Positions 1-10,600 of a DNA stretch of 64,000 nt are shown in pieces. The DNA is taken from assembly GCF_040219335.1 (NCBI RefSeq), contig NZ_JAVJSQ010000022.1, positions 62,001 to 126,000 of the forward strand, given 5' to 3'. The notes below the pieces were generated by a model. It ran no database searches. It was not told the DNA's origin and saw nothing but the letters and a program-made list of their open reading frames with translations. The DNA comes from Gimesia sp. (GTDB taxonomy: Bacteria > Planctomycetota > Planctomycetia > Planctomycetales > Planctomycetaceae). The first letter of the stretch is position 1; each line of letters begins with the position of its first letter. Position numbers and translations under genes: made by a program.

Positions 1-232
1 TCGGAGTTGCTGGAAACTGCGACAGCAGCTGGGTATCAATCTGATAGTCTTTGAGTTCGAAATACTTCATGCCCAACTCATCGGCGAAAACTTTGAGCAG
101 ATCTTCTTCAGAGGCGAGCCCCATCTCCATCACCACGCGGTCCAGACGATGACCGTTGGCCGATTGCTGGGCTAACAGCAACTGGCGTTCGTCAAGGATG
201 CCACGTCGTTGGAGAATATCACTGATTTCCAT
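1..232 (-). CDS. GspE/PilB-type ATPase, N-terminal part (cut by window edge)
   Basis: Only the first 77 codons are inside the window. The translation begins MEISDILQRRGILDERQLLL and continues with a helix-rich segment ending in KVFADELGMKYFEL. This is the pattern of the GspE/PilB N-terminal (MshEN-like) domain that precedes the ATPase core of type II secretion and type IV pilus motors; the ATPase motifs themselves lie outside the window. The ATG at 232-230 follows the stop of the upstream secretin-like gene by about 50 bases, so the two are probably co-transcribed. No strong ribosome site is visible before this ATG. Family assignment from the N-terminal domain alone is fairly good; whether it serves secretion or pili cannot be told here. 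Confidence 0.7.
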   Translation of the reverse strand, partial: MEISDILQRRGILDERQLLLAQQSANGHRLDRVVMEMGLASEEDLLKVFADELGMKYFELKDYQIDTQLLSQFPATP

Positions 233-284
233 GGATTCGACTCGATGGGATAACGAACTTTTCAGGAGATGATTTCAGGTATGT

Positions 285-3200
285 TTATCGTCCACGGCTT
301 CGACCGAAACGGCTGCTGCCACCACGGGAGCCACCATCGCTGCCGGGAAATCGGAAACCACGTGAGGACCGACCACCAAACTGTGAACCGGAAGAACCAC
401 GGCCCGAGTCACCACCACCCGGCGATGCGCCACCCATGCGTTCCCGCATCCGTTGTTCGAAGAAGCGTCGAATTTCTTCGCCACGATCGCTTGATCCGGA
501 GGAGTTATCCGACGGGTTTGAGCTGGAGGGAGTTGGTTCGGTTGTTTTCTTACGCGAATCGCTGCCGGTGGTACTGACACTGACATTGGGAAGCAAGGAG
601 GTTAAGGCATTCTGAATCAGTGCCGAGTTGCCGTTATTCAAGGTGACAACCCGGACTGACTTGCGTGACATTTGCGCAGAGTAATCAAGCTCGCGTACTA
701 GAGATTCAATCTCCTGGAAAAGAGAGTCGTTCGCTGACACCAGTAACTGGTTGGCGTTGGCATCCACACTGACGGCCAGCTTGGCTTCGGGGGGCTGTGC
801 ATTCTGTGAATTCTGAGATCCCCGTCCGCCCATCATCGCTGTAAAGGGATTGCCGCCCCGAGAGTTATTCTGCTGGCGGGGAGCTTCCATATAGTCTTTG
901 TAAAGCTCTTTGACGATATTCGCGACTTCCGTTGCAGACGCGTATTCCACCGGGATAATGCCTGGTGAACGATCCCGTAGTGAGTCGGGGAGTTCAGAAG
1001 CATCCAGCACTTTGAGCATCTGTTCGACCGAACGCACCTTATCAGGAGGTCCTGTGACATACAGAGCATTGGAACGTGCCTCGGGGATAATGCGGAGCGT
1101 CTGCGGCCCCATCCCCAGTGTGGACAGTCCGGTAGCATCCATCAGCCCGCCTCCAATCGAAGAGATCCCGCTGAACATTCCGGAATCGCTGGCAGTATCG
1201 GAAACGGAACTGCTGGGAAAGAGGCTTTCCAGCATCTTAGCTGTGGCTGTCGCATCGGCAGAACGGAGATAAAATACCGTCCATTGATTTTTAGGAGGAA
1301 TCGCCTGGGTCAAGGCGTCGATCATTTTCTCCAGTCGATCAAGGGCTTCCTGGTCGTTGGATGTGATAATCAAATTATCCCCGTTGGTGGAAACCGCGAT
1401 CGGATTTTTCTTTGTAGAATCGACGGCGGCTTCAGTTGCTTTGTTCTCTGATTCCGTAGCAGGTTTTTCTGATTCTGACTTCGCCCCTGACTCTGATTCT
1501 TTCTGTTGCTCGCTGGCTGTGAACAGAAAGCGAGACTGATCGGAATCGGCTTTCCGGCGTTCCTGCTTGATCGGTCGATCCAGCGGAGTGCTGATATTCC
1601 GTGATGGATTGCGAAAACCCCGGTTCCGGGTGGGGTTCTCATCTTCTCCCAACACACGTTCCCGAATCTGACTTTCCTGTGATGGAACAACGATGCGGAT
1701 CGGATTTTCATCCCCGGACGAGGCTGACCAGAGCTTATCGATCAGTTGCATGATTTCACGCGAATCCCGACCTCCCAGAGGGATCGTGCGAATGGGACCA
1801 CGATCTGAGTCATCCTGGGCTCTGCCAGTACCATCCTCCCCCAGTTGCGCCAGCAGGGCTTTGACCTGAATCACCTGATCCGGAGTTCCCCGAATCAACA
1901 GACGCCGTCCCAGAAGATCGGCTTCGATCGTGGGAGCGTCGTTTCCATCCCGCAGAAACAGGGAGCGCAAGGTTGTGGTTGCGGAAAGGGGATCCAGCTT
2001 GTTCAGGTTGATGACTGAGACAGACTGGCTGCCCCCTTCGCCATCCAGTTGCCGGATTAATTCATCAATCTCCTGGTGCTCCTTGGGGGTCGCCACGATA
2101 TGAATCTTATTATTCCGACCATCTTCATTAACGACGACTCCCGGCATCATCGCATCCAGGGTCTTGGTCACTTCCCGCGGATCCGAAGAATTGACAGAGT
2201 AAACCCGCAAGTAAGGCTTGTTTCCACCGGGGGCCAGCATGTTGCCTTCGTCGACATCAATCGATTTGATAATTTCTTCCGCCAGTTTAAGCTGGGCTGG
2301 TGTCGCAGTTACCAGCAGCCGATTAGTACGCGGGTCCGCTGTCACCTGTGTTGTCGTATCTTTCGTCGGCGTCTGAGGAGGTGGAGAACTGTCTCGACTG
2401 CTGCGACGTCGATAATCGTAGTAGCGTGAAGAAGAAGAGGACGAGCTGGCACTGACATTCTGGGTAGCCGAGGGCAGCCCGAACTGGCTACGCACAATTT
2501 TCTCAGCCTCATTGGAATCGATAAACTTCAATTCAAACGCGCGGAATGCGAGATCGGTAGGACCGGCATTCGCAATGGCGCCTTCCAGCAGTTTTTTCAC
2601 ACGCTGCAGGTTGCTGCCGATATCGGTAACGATAATCGAATTGGCGGTTTTCAGTGCAACGGACTTACCCTGCGGGCCCAGAATGGCCTGGACTTCTTTG
2701 GCGACCTGATCAATGTCGACTCCCTCCAGCTGGAAGCTCACACTCATCAGTTCATTTTTGCCTCGCTGGGGTAGCTCACTGGCATCGACGATGGGTACCA
2801 GGTTTGGTGGAATGCCGTTATCGATGTTCAAAACTACCAGGAACTGATTCCGCCGAACAATGACATACCCTTTCTGCAGCAGATATCCGTTAATGATATC
2901 CAGCGCTTCGGTGGGACTGTAAGAACCCTGATCGTAGTAGTTGAAGGTCCCCGGGGGCACATCGTTGAGATCGAGCGTATAGCCTGCGGACTCAGCAAAC
3001 AACTTCAGGACATCGCCCCAGGGTGCGAAACGGAAGTTGAACGACATCTTGCCAACTTCACCCGGCTTTTTCGCAGGGACGGTTTTCTCATCCGCTTCGT
3101 TTTCATTCATTGCCACTGGTTTAGCACCGAAAGAGATGCTGCGGTCTTCAGGCTTGAGCCCTTCCGGTTCAATGGGGATCTGCGGTCTTGGTCGCGGAGC

Positions 3201-4055
3201 AGCTCCGGGAGTACTGCTGACAGAGGGCGTCGCTCCCGGGGTCGCTGTGCTTTCTGAAGTGACCAGTGCGGGACCGAGCATCTGCTTCCACTGAGACTTT
3301 TGATCTGGTGTCAGGACCGCCTCAATTTTCTGGTCGAATTCCTGCTGCACTTTTTCCCGTTCTTCCGAAGTAGCACGTCGCCCCAGATCCCGACGGGCAT
3401 ACGAGCGCTGCTCTTCAAGCTCTTTGATCTTCGCCAACTGCTCAGCGGTCATTTTGAGTTGTTTGGCGGTTTCGTCATCAGTCAGCTGACGATAGCCGTT
3501 TTCCTGCAGCTGCAGCTGCTTCAGGCGTGCTGCCTGCTTTTCATTCAGGAGACCCCAGAGTTTGGCTTCGCCTTCCGTACGCTGTTTTTCAAAGGAAGCA
3601 CTCATTTCTTCGCGGACCTTGGTCCGCTCTTCATCAGTCTGGGCATCCCGCATGCGGTTCATGAAGGGCTCCATCGACTCGCGACTGGGACGCATTGACT
3701 GGGCTGCTTCCTGGAGCTGTTTGATCTGATCTTCGGTGAGCTGAAGTTCCTTCTGAATCTCTTCACGCGTCACCATGAAGCCAATCGCCCCACGAAAGCC
3801 GCTGAAACCACCTCCACCAAATCCACCGCGAAAACCGCCACGGTCGCCTCCGAAGCCACCTCTGCCACCAAAACGACTTCGGTCGCCGCCGAAGCCTCCG
3901 CGGTCCCGTCGACCTCCAAAACCACCTCGGTCTTCAGAGTCACTGGAAGGTTCCTGGGCAAGAAGCACTAAGTGTACAGAGTCTGAACACACGAAGGTGA
4001 CAGAGAGTACGCTGAGCAGGAAGAACTGATATTTCATTTTACGAGTCATATTCAA
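285..4055 (-). CDS. Exported secretin-like protein with stacked N-domains and no pore domain
   Basis: 1256 residues. A signal peptide (about 1-33) is followed by an Arg/Gly/Phe-rich stretch (41-92) and a helical region with LTxxQ-like motifs (94-250). Residues 337-410 look like a secretin N0 domain. Then come about eight repeats of the secretin N1/N2 ring-building type, each with a short strand ending like NxLxVTAxPxxL plus a helix: about 436-495, 503-600, 615-672, 677-740, 755-915, 924-1018, 1031-1125 and 1133-1170. Ser/Gly-rich linkers interrupt several repeats, and the tail (1208-1256) is Gly/Ser/Arg-rich. The conserved C-terminal secretin pore domain, with its VPxLGDIPxLG motif, is not seen. 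The downstream gene is a GspE-like ATPase, so a role in a type II or pilus-like machine is inferred. ATG codons at residues 1, 3 and 7 are alternative starts. Confidence 0.8.
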   Translation of the reverse strand: MNMTRKMKYQFFLLSVLSVTFVCSDSVHLVLLAQEPSSDSEDRGGFGGRRDRGGFGGDRSRFGGRGGFGGDRGGFRGGFGGGGFSGFRGAIGFMVTREEIQKELQLTEDQIKQLQEAAQSMRPSRESMEPFMNRMRDAQTDEERTKVREEMSASFEKQRTEGEAKLWGLLNEKQAARLKQLQLQENGYRQLTDDETAKQLKMTAEQLAKIKELEEQRSYARRDLGRRATSEEREKVQQEFDQKIEAVLTPDQKSQWKQMLGPALVTSESTATPGATPSVSSTPGAAPRPRPQIPIEPEGLKPEDRSISFGAKPVAMNENEADEKTVPAKKPGEVGKMSFNFRFAPWGDVLKLFAESAGYTLDLNDVPPGTFNYYDQGSYSPTEALDIINGYLLQKGYVIVRRNQFLVVLNIDNGIPPNLVPIVDASELPQRGKNELMSVSFQLEGVDIDQVAKEVQAILGPQGKSVALKTANSIIVTDIGSNLQRVKKLLEGAIANAGPTDLAFRAFELKFIDSNEAEKIVRSQFGLPSATQNVSASSSSSSSRYYDYRRRSSRDSSPPPQTPTKDTTTQVTADPRTNRLLVTATPAQLKLAEEIIKSIDVDEGNMLAPGGNKPYLRVYSVNSSDPREVTKTLDAMMPGVVVNEDGRNNKIHIVATPKEHQEIDELIRQLDGEGGSQSVSVINLNKLDPLSATTTLRSLFLRDGNDAPTIEADLLGRRLLIRGTPDQVIQVKALLAQLGEDGTGRAQDDSDRGPIRTIPLGGRDSREIMQLIDKLWSASSGDENPIRIVVPSQESQIRERVLGEDENPTRNRGFRNPSRNISTPLDRPIKQERRKADSDQSRFLFTASEQQKESESGAKSESEKPATESENKATEAAVDSTKKNPIAVSTNGDNLIITSNDQEALDRLEKMIDALTQAIPPKNQWTVFYLRSADATATAKMLESLFPSSSVSDTASDSGMFSGISSIGGGLMDATGLSTLGMGPQTLRIIPEARSNALYVTGPPDKVRSVEQMLKVLDASELPDSLRDRSPGIIPVEYASATEVANIVKELYKDYMEAPRQQNNSRGGNPFTAMMGGRGSQNSQNAQPPEAKLAVSVDANANQLLVSANDSLFQEIESLVRELDYSAQMSRKSVRVVTLNNGNSALIQNALTSLLPNVSVSTTGSDSRKKTTEPTPSSSNPSDNSSGSSDRGEEIRRFFEQRMRERMGGASPGGGDSGRGSSGSQFGGRSSRGFRFPGSDGGSRGGSSRFGRSRGR
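3780..3935 (-). repeat. In-frame Gly/Arg/Phe-rich coding repeat
   Basis: Degenerate repeats inside the secretin-like gene encode GGFGG, GGDRGG and RGGF units (residues 41-92). They stay in frame and have no constant-length spacers, so they are low-complexity coding sequence, not a CRISPR array. Confidence 0.75.
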
Positions 4056-4365
4056 TCACGATTCTGCGATAAAACGGCAAAGAAGTGCAAATAAGATATT
4101 CTTTTGATCATTATGCTAGAACTGCAGAAAATCAATTACGAGATAAAAAATTCGAATCAGTTAGTATCACCTTATACTTCAAGGAGTTATGAACCGTTTC
4201 AAAGATCTACCGATTCTCTCAGAATGAAGCGATCTTTTCTCAGAGGTCTGGTGTTTCTATGTTAGAGTCTGAAACGGGGTTATTACAGCTTATTTCAAAA
4301 GATGCGCAAAATCCCTGTCTCTGTTTATTAAACACGGTTTTTGACTCGAAAGACCGCTCTATTTC
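4056..4365. promoter_or_regulatory. Divergent intergenic region, secretin-like / EF-hand genes
   Basis: This 310-base gap separates two divergent genes and must hold both promoters. It is AT-richer than the flanking genes. I could not fix a convincing -35/-10 pair or operator. A short reading frame preceded by AAGGAG (ATG near 4189) ends after about a dozen codons and is not called. Confidence 0.4.
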
Positions 4366-5487
4366 ATGTGGAGCCAGAAAATGTTCCGGTTTGTCCGATA
4401 TTTCGTTCCAGTTGTACTGCTGGTAACGTTCAGTGCTGATCTGTCATATGCGCAGCCTGGAGGTGACAGTCGTTCACGAGGGTTCATGTCCTTTCTGGAT
4501 CGCAACCGGAATGGTGTCATCGAACCCGATGAATTCGATCGGATGCCGGGACGCTTTAAAGAGATGCTCGAATCAGCGGGCGTTGATACATCCCGCAGCA
4601 TGACAGCTCAGGAATATGAACGTGTCATGCCACGTGTGATGGAACAGATGCGGAGCCGTCGTGGCTCTTTCGGCGGTGGTGACAGTGATGACCGACGTCG
4701 CTCCAGTTTTTCCCGCGGTTCTGGAGGTCCCAGCTTTGGTGGTTCTGGTTTCGGTGGCCCGCCCAGCTCCTTTTCCCGTTCCCGGGGTGATGACGACGAT
4801 GACCGCGATGATAACTCGCGAGGCGGCTTTGATCGGGACTCCATGCGAGGACGCTACGGATCATTCCAATCAGATCGAGGTCGTGACGAGGGCGATTCAC
4901 GCAGCCGCTCCAGCAGTTCACAAAAGGAACCCAGCAAACCGGTACGGACTACCGTGGATCTGAATTCGGATTTTGTACCCCATGATACCGACCAGGACGG
5001 GCAGATCGGACTTTATGAATGGCGGAAAAACAACCCCGGCAAGTTGTCAGAGTTCTTCTCCATGGACCTCAACGGTGACGGGTTTCTGACTCCGAAGGAA
5101 ATTCAGCTCTCCAAAGCGGGTACCCCTCAGAGAAGTGCTGCTTCATTCATGTTCGCCTTGAACTCGGGACAATCAGGAACTTCCCAGCCAGCTCCACAGG
5201 AGTCCTCTGCGAGCACGACTCCAGCTTCAGCACCCAAATCAGCAGAACAGTCTGCCCAGCCGACAGCAGAAACAAAACCTGTGGCCCCCAGTTCCGACCC
5301 CATGGTCAGCCAGGCAAACTACTTCTTTAAACTGCTGGATCGCGACAAAGACAATTCCATCTCTCCAGAAGAATGGAAGAAGAGCCGATCCATGCGACGC
5401 ATGTTCGAAGAAGCCAGCATCGACCTGACTGTGACCATGTCGCAGGAACAGTTTGTCAAGCATTATATCGCAATCAAAAAAGATTGA
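4366..5487 (+). CDS. Exported EF-hand calcium-binding protein
   Basis: 373 residues with a signal peptide (about 1-29, ending SYAQ). Four EF-hand loops are readable: DRNRNGVIEPDE (45-56), DTDQDGQIGLYE (207-218), DLNGDGFLTPKE (234-245) and DRDKDNSISPEE (325-336). Between the first and second lies a Ser/Arg/Gly/Asp-rich linker (about 96-190), and an Ala/Ser/Pro-rich linker precedes the last. It is probably periplasmic or surface-located and binds calcium; no catalytic domain is seen. ATG codons at residues 1 and 6 (4366 and 4381) are both possible starts. It is divergent from the secretin-like gene, which carries a similar RG-rich low-complexity segment, so a shared location is possible but unproven. 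Confidence 0.8.
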   Translation: MWSQKMFRFVRYFVPVVLLVTFSADLSYAQPGGDSRSRGFMSFLDRNRNGVIEPDEFDRMPGRFKEMLESAGVDTSRSMTAQEYERVMPRVMEQMRSRRGSFGGGDSDDRRRSSFSRGSGGPSFGGSGFGGPPSSFSRSRGDDDDDRDDNSRGGFDRDSMRGRYGSFQSDRGRDEGDSRSRSSSSQKEPSKPVRTTVDLNSDFVPHDTDQDGQIGLYEWRKNNPGKLSEFFSMDLNGDGFLTPKEIQLSKAGTPQRSAASFMFALNSGQSGTSQPAPQESSASTTPASAPKSAEQSAQPTAETKPVAPSSDPMVSQANYFFKLLDRDKDNSISPEEWKKSRSMRRMFEEASIDLTVTMSQEQFVKHYIAIKKD

Positions 5488-5523
5488 TCTGGCCGACAAC
5501 GCTCAGATACCACTTTGATACAG

Positions 5524-7401
5524 TCATGGTTTCGGCTGGGGTTGAGCGTCTCGCTTTTGTTCGCGTTCCCTGTTGCGTCGCGAACGACGTTCCTGATTCC
5601 GGTCAAACTGTTTCCCGATGGAAACTCCCAGCAACTTCAGATAGCCCTCGTCAAACTGGAAACGGGAGCGGACTCCGGTATCAGTCGGTTGAGTTGTGAT
5701 GAGCACCAGATCATTTTCTGAAGTGAAGATTCCGTCCAGGATTTTCATGATTTCACTTTCATTGATCTCGGCTTCTGAGAATAACTGCAGCCAGGGCTTG
5801 ATATGGAATTCAAACTGAAACGGAGCCGTCCGCTGGACCTTGCGTTCTTCGGGGGTCGCAGTGTGGATCCGCTCGATCGCTTCATTCAGAGCGGCAACCG
5901 CGATCTCGGTTCCCATCGCAAACCAGATGACTTCAGAATCAGCGCCCACATAAAGTGAGGGGACACCGCCGAGGAATCGTCGCTGTCGATCATCGGCATT
6001 TTTAACATCAGGTTGTAACTGATGCAGGCCAATCCCCTGAACGGTTTCTGCGTTTGTATAAATGCGGGCCTTGTTGTCAGGATTTTTGTCCACACGATTG
6101 ATCATGTCGAGTAAAGCAGCCGGTAGGTTTGACGACGGAGCGACTTTAATGCCACCGATCAGGGCAAATTTTTTCGACGGGGTTGAGACCAGTTGCACGA
6201 AAGCATCAAGATGGCCTTTGTTTACCTGGGATTTGACTGGGGCGAAGAATTGCTGAACGGAATTCGTCTGCTGAAGCCGCTCATCGGCGGTAAGCAATTT
6301 TTCGCTCAACTGAGTTTCAAAATAATTCAAATAATTGAGATAGGTTTTGCGATCACGCCGAGGCATGATCATGGAAACAGACGCCGCCAGCGGTAACGTT
6401 TCACGGGCTGTCACGACGCTGAAGTAACTAGCCTGGCCTGGCAGATTTTTCATGCTGCGTGCCAGGTCACTGTTCGGACGGGCCTTGATTAACAGATCGA
6501 CGAAGCCCTGCTTCTGCTCTTTATCGATATGGGCTCCCAGTGTCAGTTGCTGCGCTTCATTGAGAAAATATTCAATGTTCTCCAGGTTCTGCTTGCCCGA
6601 CATTCTCCGGAGTTCGTAAGCCGCATTGGATTCACCGTCCCGCTGCTGCAACTGTGTTTCGATTGCCGTGCGGAAAAATCCCAGAAACGTGGTTCGCATC
6701 AGTTCTGGAATTGAACTCATATCAAGTTGTGCTGCGGCGTCGAATTGAGTCGTCAGCTGCTGATATTGTTGGGCAGGATCTTTGAACTGATGTGTTTCAA
6801 AGACTTCCAGATCGAGCGCCGCATCTCCCCGCTGATGAAACTGATGGGCATATTTATCTTCGATACGAAAGTAAAAGGCGCTGTTGCCCGCTTCGACTAC
6901 ATACAAACCTTCCTCGCGGGGTAGACGCTCTTCTGCATTCATGAAACCGGGCAGAATACTCTGAAAAGTTTCGATGAAGGAACTGATTTTCGAGACGGGA
7001 TAATAAGGGATGAATACCGGCTGAGGCAGCAGGCCTGTTTTCAAGTACAATTCGAAACCCAGATTCCGATTCTGATCAAGCCCCTCCAGGTCGTTTACAT
7101 TTGCCAGTGAGGCCGATGCAATCTCAGCAATTTCAGGTCGCTCTGCCAGTTCAAAAATGAAGTCGATATCCTGCAGGATCCGCTCCACGCTGGCAACATT
7201 CACCACGACGACAGGTTTGGGCAAGAGAGCTTCGACGGACTGACTTTTTTTATCCGCCTCCTCATCCTTTTTTTTCTGGTCCGACTCCTGTGCCTGTAAT
7301 GAGCCGCAACAGAACAGGGCCATCAGCAGGGTCAGGCTAAACACGAAGCGGCAGCCGAATTGTCGTTGAGTAAAGCTCGGAGCAGAATATGGAAAAATCA
7401 T
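5524..7401 (-). CDS. Exported protein of unknown function
   Basis: 625 residues from the ATG at 7401. That start follows AAAGGGAT by six bases and is preferred over an in-frame GTG at 7431. A hydrophobic signal segment ends at a small-residue site (SLQAQ), followed by a Lys/Glu/Asp-rich linker. The remainder is a long mixed alpha/beta sequence without a motif I recognise; there are no CxxCH motifs and no further membrane segments. The tail is rich in Arg, Gln and Lys. It converges with the EF-hand gene, with 36 bases between the stops. I place it only as a planctomycete-type secreted protein. Confidence 0.65.
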   Translation of the reverse strand: MIFPYSAPSFTQRQFGCRFVFSLTLLMALFCCGSLQAQESDQKKKDEEADKKSQSVEALLPKPVVVVNVASVERILQDIDFIFELAERPEIAEIASASLANVNDLEGLDQNRNLGFELYLKTGLLPQPVFIPYYPVSKISSFIETFQSILPGFMNAEERLPREEGLYVVEAGNSAFYFRIEDKYAHQFHQRGDAALDLEVFETHQFKDPAQQYQQLTTQFDAAAQLDMSSIPELMRTTFLGFFRTAIETQLQQRDGESNAAYELRRMSGKQNLENIEYFLNEAQQLTLGAHIDKEQKQGFVDLLIKARPNSDLARSMKNLPGQASYFSVVTARETLPLAASVSMIMPRRDRKTYLNYLNYFETQLSEKLLTADERLQQTNSVQQFFAPVKSQVNKGHLDAFVQLVSTPSKKFALIGGIKVAPSSNLPAALLDMINRVDKNPDNKARIYTNAETVQGIGLHQLQPDVKNADDRQRRFLGGVPSLYVGADSEVIWFAMGTEIAVAALNEAIERIHTATPEERKVQRTAPFQFEFHIKPWLQLFSEAEINESEIMKILDGIFTSENDLVLITTQPTDTGVRSRFQFDEGYLKLLGVSIGKQFDRNQERRSRRNREREQKRDAQPQPKP

Positions 7402-7578
7402 ACGATCCCTTTTCACAGACGTGAGTTTCACCAGAATATTTCAGAAGCCCGGCCCATCGCCCACAAGATCTGATTGCATTTCGAGACCGGCACAGCTACT
7501 GATTTTATGCAATATTCTGTGCCAGAGAAGCCGGGACGAGACAGGCCTGCTGTCACGCTATCATCCTGTATACCCCTG

Positions 7579-7605
7579 AAAAAATCAAATAGATTCAGGG
7601 AATCT
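7579..7605 (-). terminator. Candidate intrinsic terminator
   Basis: On the minus strand a perfect six-base stem (AGATTC / GAATCT, three-base loop, 7591-7605) is followed by a T-rich tract ending in six T (7579-7584). It lies about 59 bases after the stop of the membrane/spermidine-synthase-like gene. The stem is short, so the call is moderate. Confidence 0.45.
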
Positions 7606-7663
7606 GGAATTTTAGATCAGCGTGAGTCGCAAGGACGTCTGAGTTGTGAGACACACCGATGTG

Positions 7664-10600
7664 TTACAGAGACGGCACTTGGGGCAGGTTGAGATTATCC
7701 AGGAGCTTCTTACGTTCCTGTCGGTTATTCCTGTCCTGCTTATAATGGTGTGGCAGTACGCGCTGATGATAAGTCTCCAGAGGGCGAACCAGGGTCCGAT
7801 CCAGAACTTTCTTGCGCAAAGACCACTCCTGTTCAGAAATCCCCGCATTTTCCCGGATCTCTTCCATGGTCTCAAACGCCAGGTCAATCGCGGACATGCT
7901 GAGTTCGATATCATGCAACGCCTGCTTCGACGTCACTGGCGGAGCCTGGGAACGATTGTCCCAACGGGTCTTCAAATGCTGTAACAGGCCATTCAGGTGA
8001 TCCCACTGCTGCCCGGTCTCCTGGAAGAGTTCCGATTTCTCTGCAGCGAGTTCAATCGCCCGGACCACCGAGTTGATCGAACGGTCAGAGCCTGCGCCGT
8101 AATTGATTGCGTGCAGACGATGAGCAAATTCCAGCTCCGGTGGAGCATCATCAGATTTTCTATATAGTTCAGCGACTTCATCGTGCATGAAGTAACTTAT
8201 CATCGGGTCATAGATCGAAGTAAAGCGGGAAACGCGCGTAATCAATTCTACCGAGGGAGAAGGTTTCGCCATCGCATCGGATAGCGCCTTGAAGTAGAGC
8301 ATCCGGCGTTTATCTTCGTTGTGGATAAAATCATTCTCATTCAGCCCTTCAGCAGCGACCTGTCTGATCAGTGATCGAGGGTTGTCAGTGATCTGTTCTT
8401 TGGCCGGCTTGCGATATTTCCAGTACTGATCCGGATATTGCACCATCAGTTTGTTCTGGGCTGTGACTTCGGAGAGTCTACGGAGCACGATCGGGTCGTC
8501 CTGCTCATTATGCATCCAGTTAATCAGTCGTTCGGTCCGCTGATCACGGCTCACCATCTGCTGAACTTCTTCCCGCTTCAATCCCCAGCGCATCATTTCG
8601 TAAGGCAGAGTAAATGCAAATTGACCTGTCGCTGAACTGTTTACCGAGGTCGGCTGATCTGCCACCATCTGCTGGAGAGACTCATTGGAGTAGGCGGCCA
8701 GGTTCAACAGAACTGACCAGTCCCAACCAACCTGTGCCAGCGTGCGACGAACTTGGGGTGCCTGCAGGCGATCCATCAGACCGGGGCGAATAAAACCTTC
8801 TTCGGAGTTGGTCGCCAGGAACAGAGTTTCTCCGTTCGCAATCTCAATAGCCATCACCTGTTTGAATTCCGACAGAAATGTGCGGGCAATCACCCGCAGA
8901 GGTTGTGCGCCAAAGTCAATATGCTGGAAACGCTGGCAGAACATACCCCCTGCTTTCAAATGCCGGGAGACATTTCGATAAAAATCAGCCGTATACTCTG
9001 ACTGAGATTGAGCGACTACCGACTGCACGGGATTGCTGATAATCAGGTCATAAGTAGCAGTCGTTTTTGCACGCGACGCCATGGCCAGAGCGACAGGGGA
9101 CTGCACCAGAGTGACGCGGTCAGAATCCAGTGCCGAGATCGAATTACGAGTAGCAATTTCATCCCGATATAACTGAATCAGTCCCGGATCATGTTCCAGA
9201 CAGGTGATATGCTGCACGGGAAAATCCAGGCTGGAGTTAAGACTCACTCCCGATCCCAGTCCCAGGAACAACACATCGGCGGGGCGGTCATGCAACGTTA
9301 CCGGTATCACAAAGGGCATCAGTTCCCCTGTTGTATGGGGGCACAGCCCTGCATCGGTAGTGGTGACTCCTACAGGCAGCCCGCTGCGGCGAATTTGCAG
9401 CTGGTTTTCATGATAGGACCAGACAGTATATGTTCCGTGGGGTCCTTCTACTTCTGACAGACAGCGACCTTCGTCCATGTAGGGGAGCAGATCCGGTTTT
9501 AAGCCGTAACGGAGTCCCGTGAATGTATTCGTAGAAAACAGAAGTTTCGTAGAACGATGCGGATCATAATTATTGTACCCGGAGTTAAGGACAACCAGCA
9601 GGACCAGAGCACAACTGACACCAGCTGTCTGCCAGCGTGAGCGGGGGAAGCGGAACTGGACACCCCAGATCAGAAGTGACAAGCAGGACAAAGCCCCCGT
9701 AGTCACCAGAGACAGTGTTTTGAGATCCACGCGTGCGGTACCAAGCAACCAGGACCCACAGAGCAATCCTGCCAGCAAACAGAAAGGTTGCCAGACCGGC
9801 AGACGATAGACGGAAGTGTTGTCAGTGCTGTCTGACTGACGTGTAATCGACAGCTTCATCCAACCACCCCAGCAGAAGCCCAAAGGTGCCAGGAAGAGCG
9901 TCAACAGCCCGCCGCGTATCACCGCCAGCAGAAATGCAAATTCGATGTAAGCGTTGGCATACAGCATCCAGTTCACCAGGAATGGGAACAGTGCCAGCGC
10001 CGCTGCTCCGATCAATGCAGCGCCCAGGGTTAAGCGCGATGCGAGTTGTGAACCTCGCGCTGCACTACGCGCTTCGATCCAGAACCAGGCTGCACTGACG
10101 CCTGCGAGCAACGCCGCCCAGGCAGTCACTTTCAAATAGAGTGAGTCCGGATACAACTGGAAGACGACACGCTCAATAATGACAGTCAGAAAACCGGTCG
10201 CCAGGCTGACCAGGAAGCCGCTGGCAACCAGCAGTCGGGAATGTTTCCACTGCATACTTCCATTTTTGGAATCGGTTTTGGCGTTCAACGAACTGTCAGT
10301 GGTCATAGACTTCAGCCAGCTGATCATACCGGGCAAGTATCGAGTGGCCAGCTTGCGCAACCAGGGACTGATTACAATCAGCAGAGCGGTGCCTGCTGCG
10401 ATCCCTAATGTGAGATTCCAGCCCAACGCGGGAACCAGGCAATAGACTGCCGACAGCAATGCGAGTGTCACTCCGGTGAGAAAACGTGCAACAGGGGAGA
10501 CCAGGGGGGCACTACCTGCGGACTGCTGTTCCAGTGAAGTTCTGACTGAGAACCAGCAGATGCGGGCTGTCCAGAAAACAACAGGCAGCAGGAGAACCAT

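Noticed and set aside
3780-3935. Repeated GC-rich units resembling a CRISPR-like or tandem array
   Set aside because: They encode in-frame Gly/Arg/Phe repeats without spacers of constant length.
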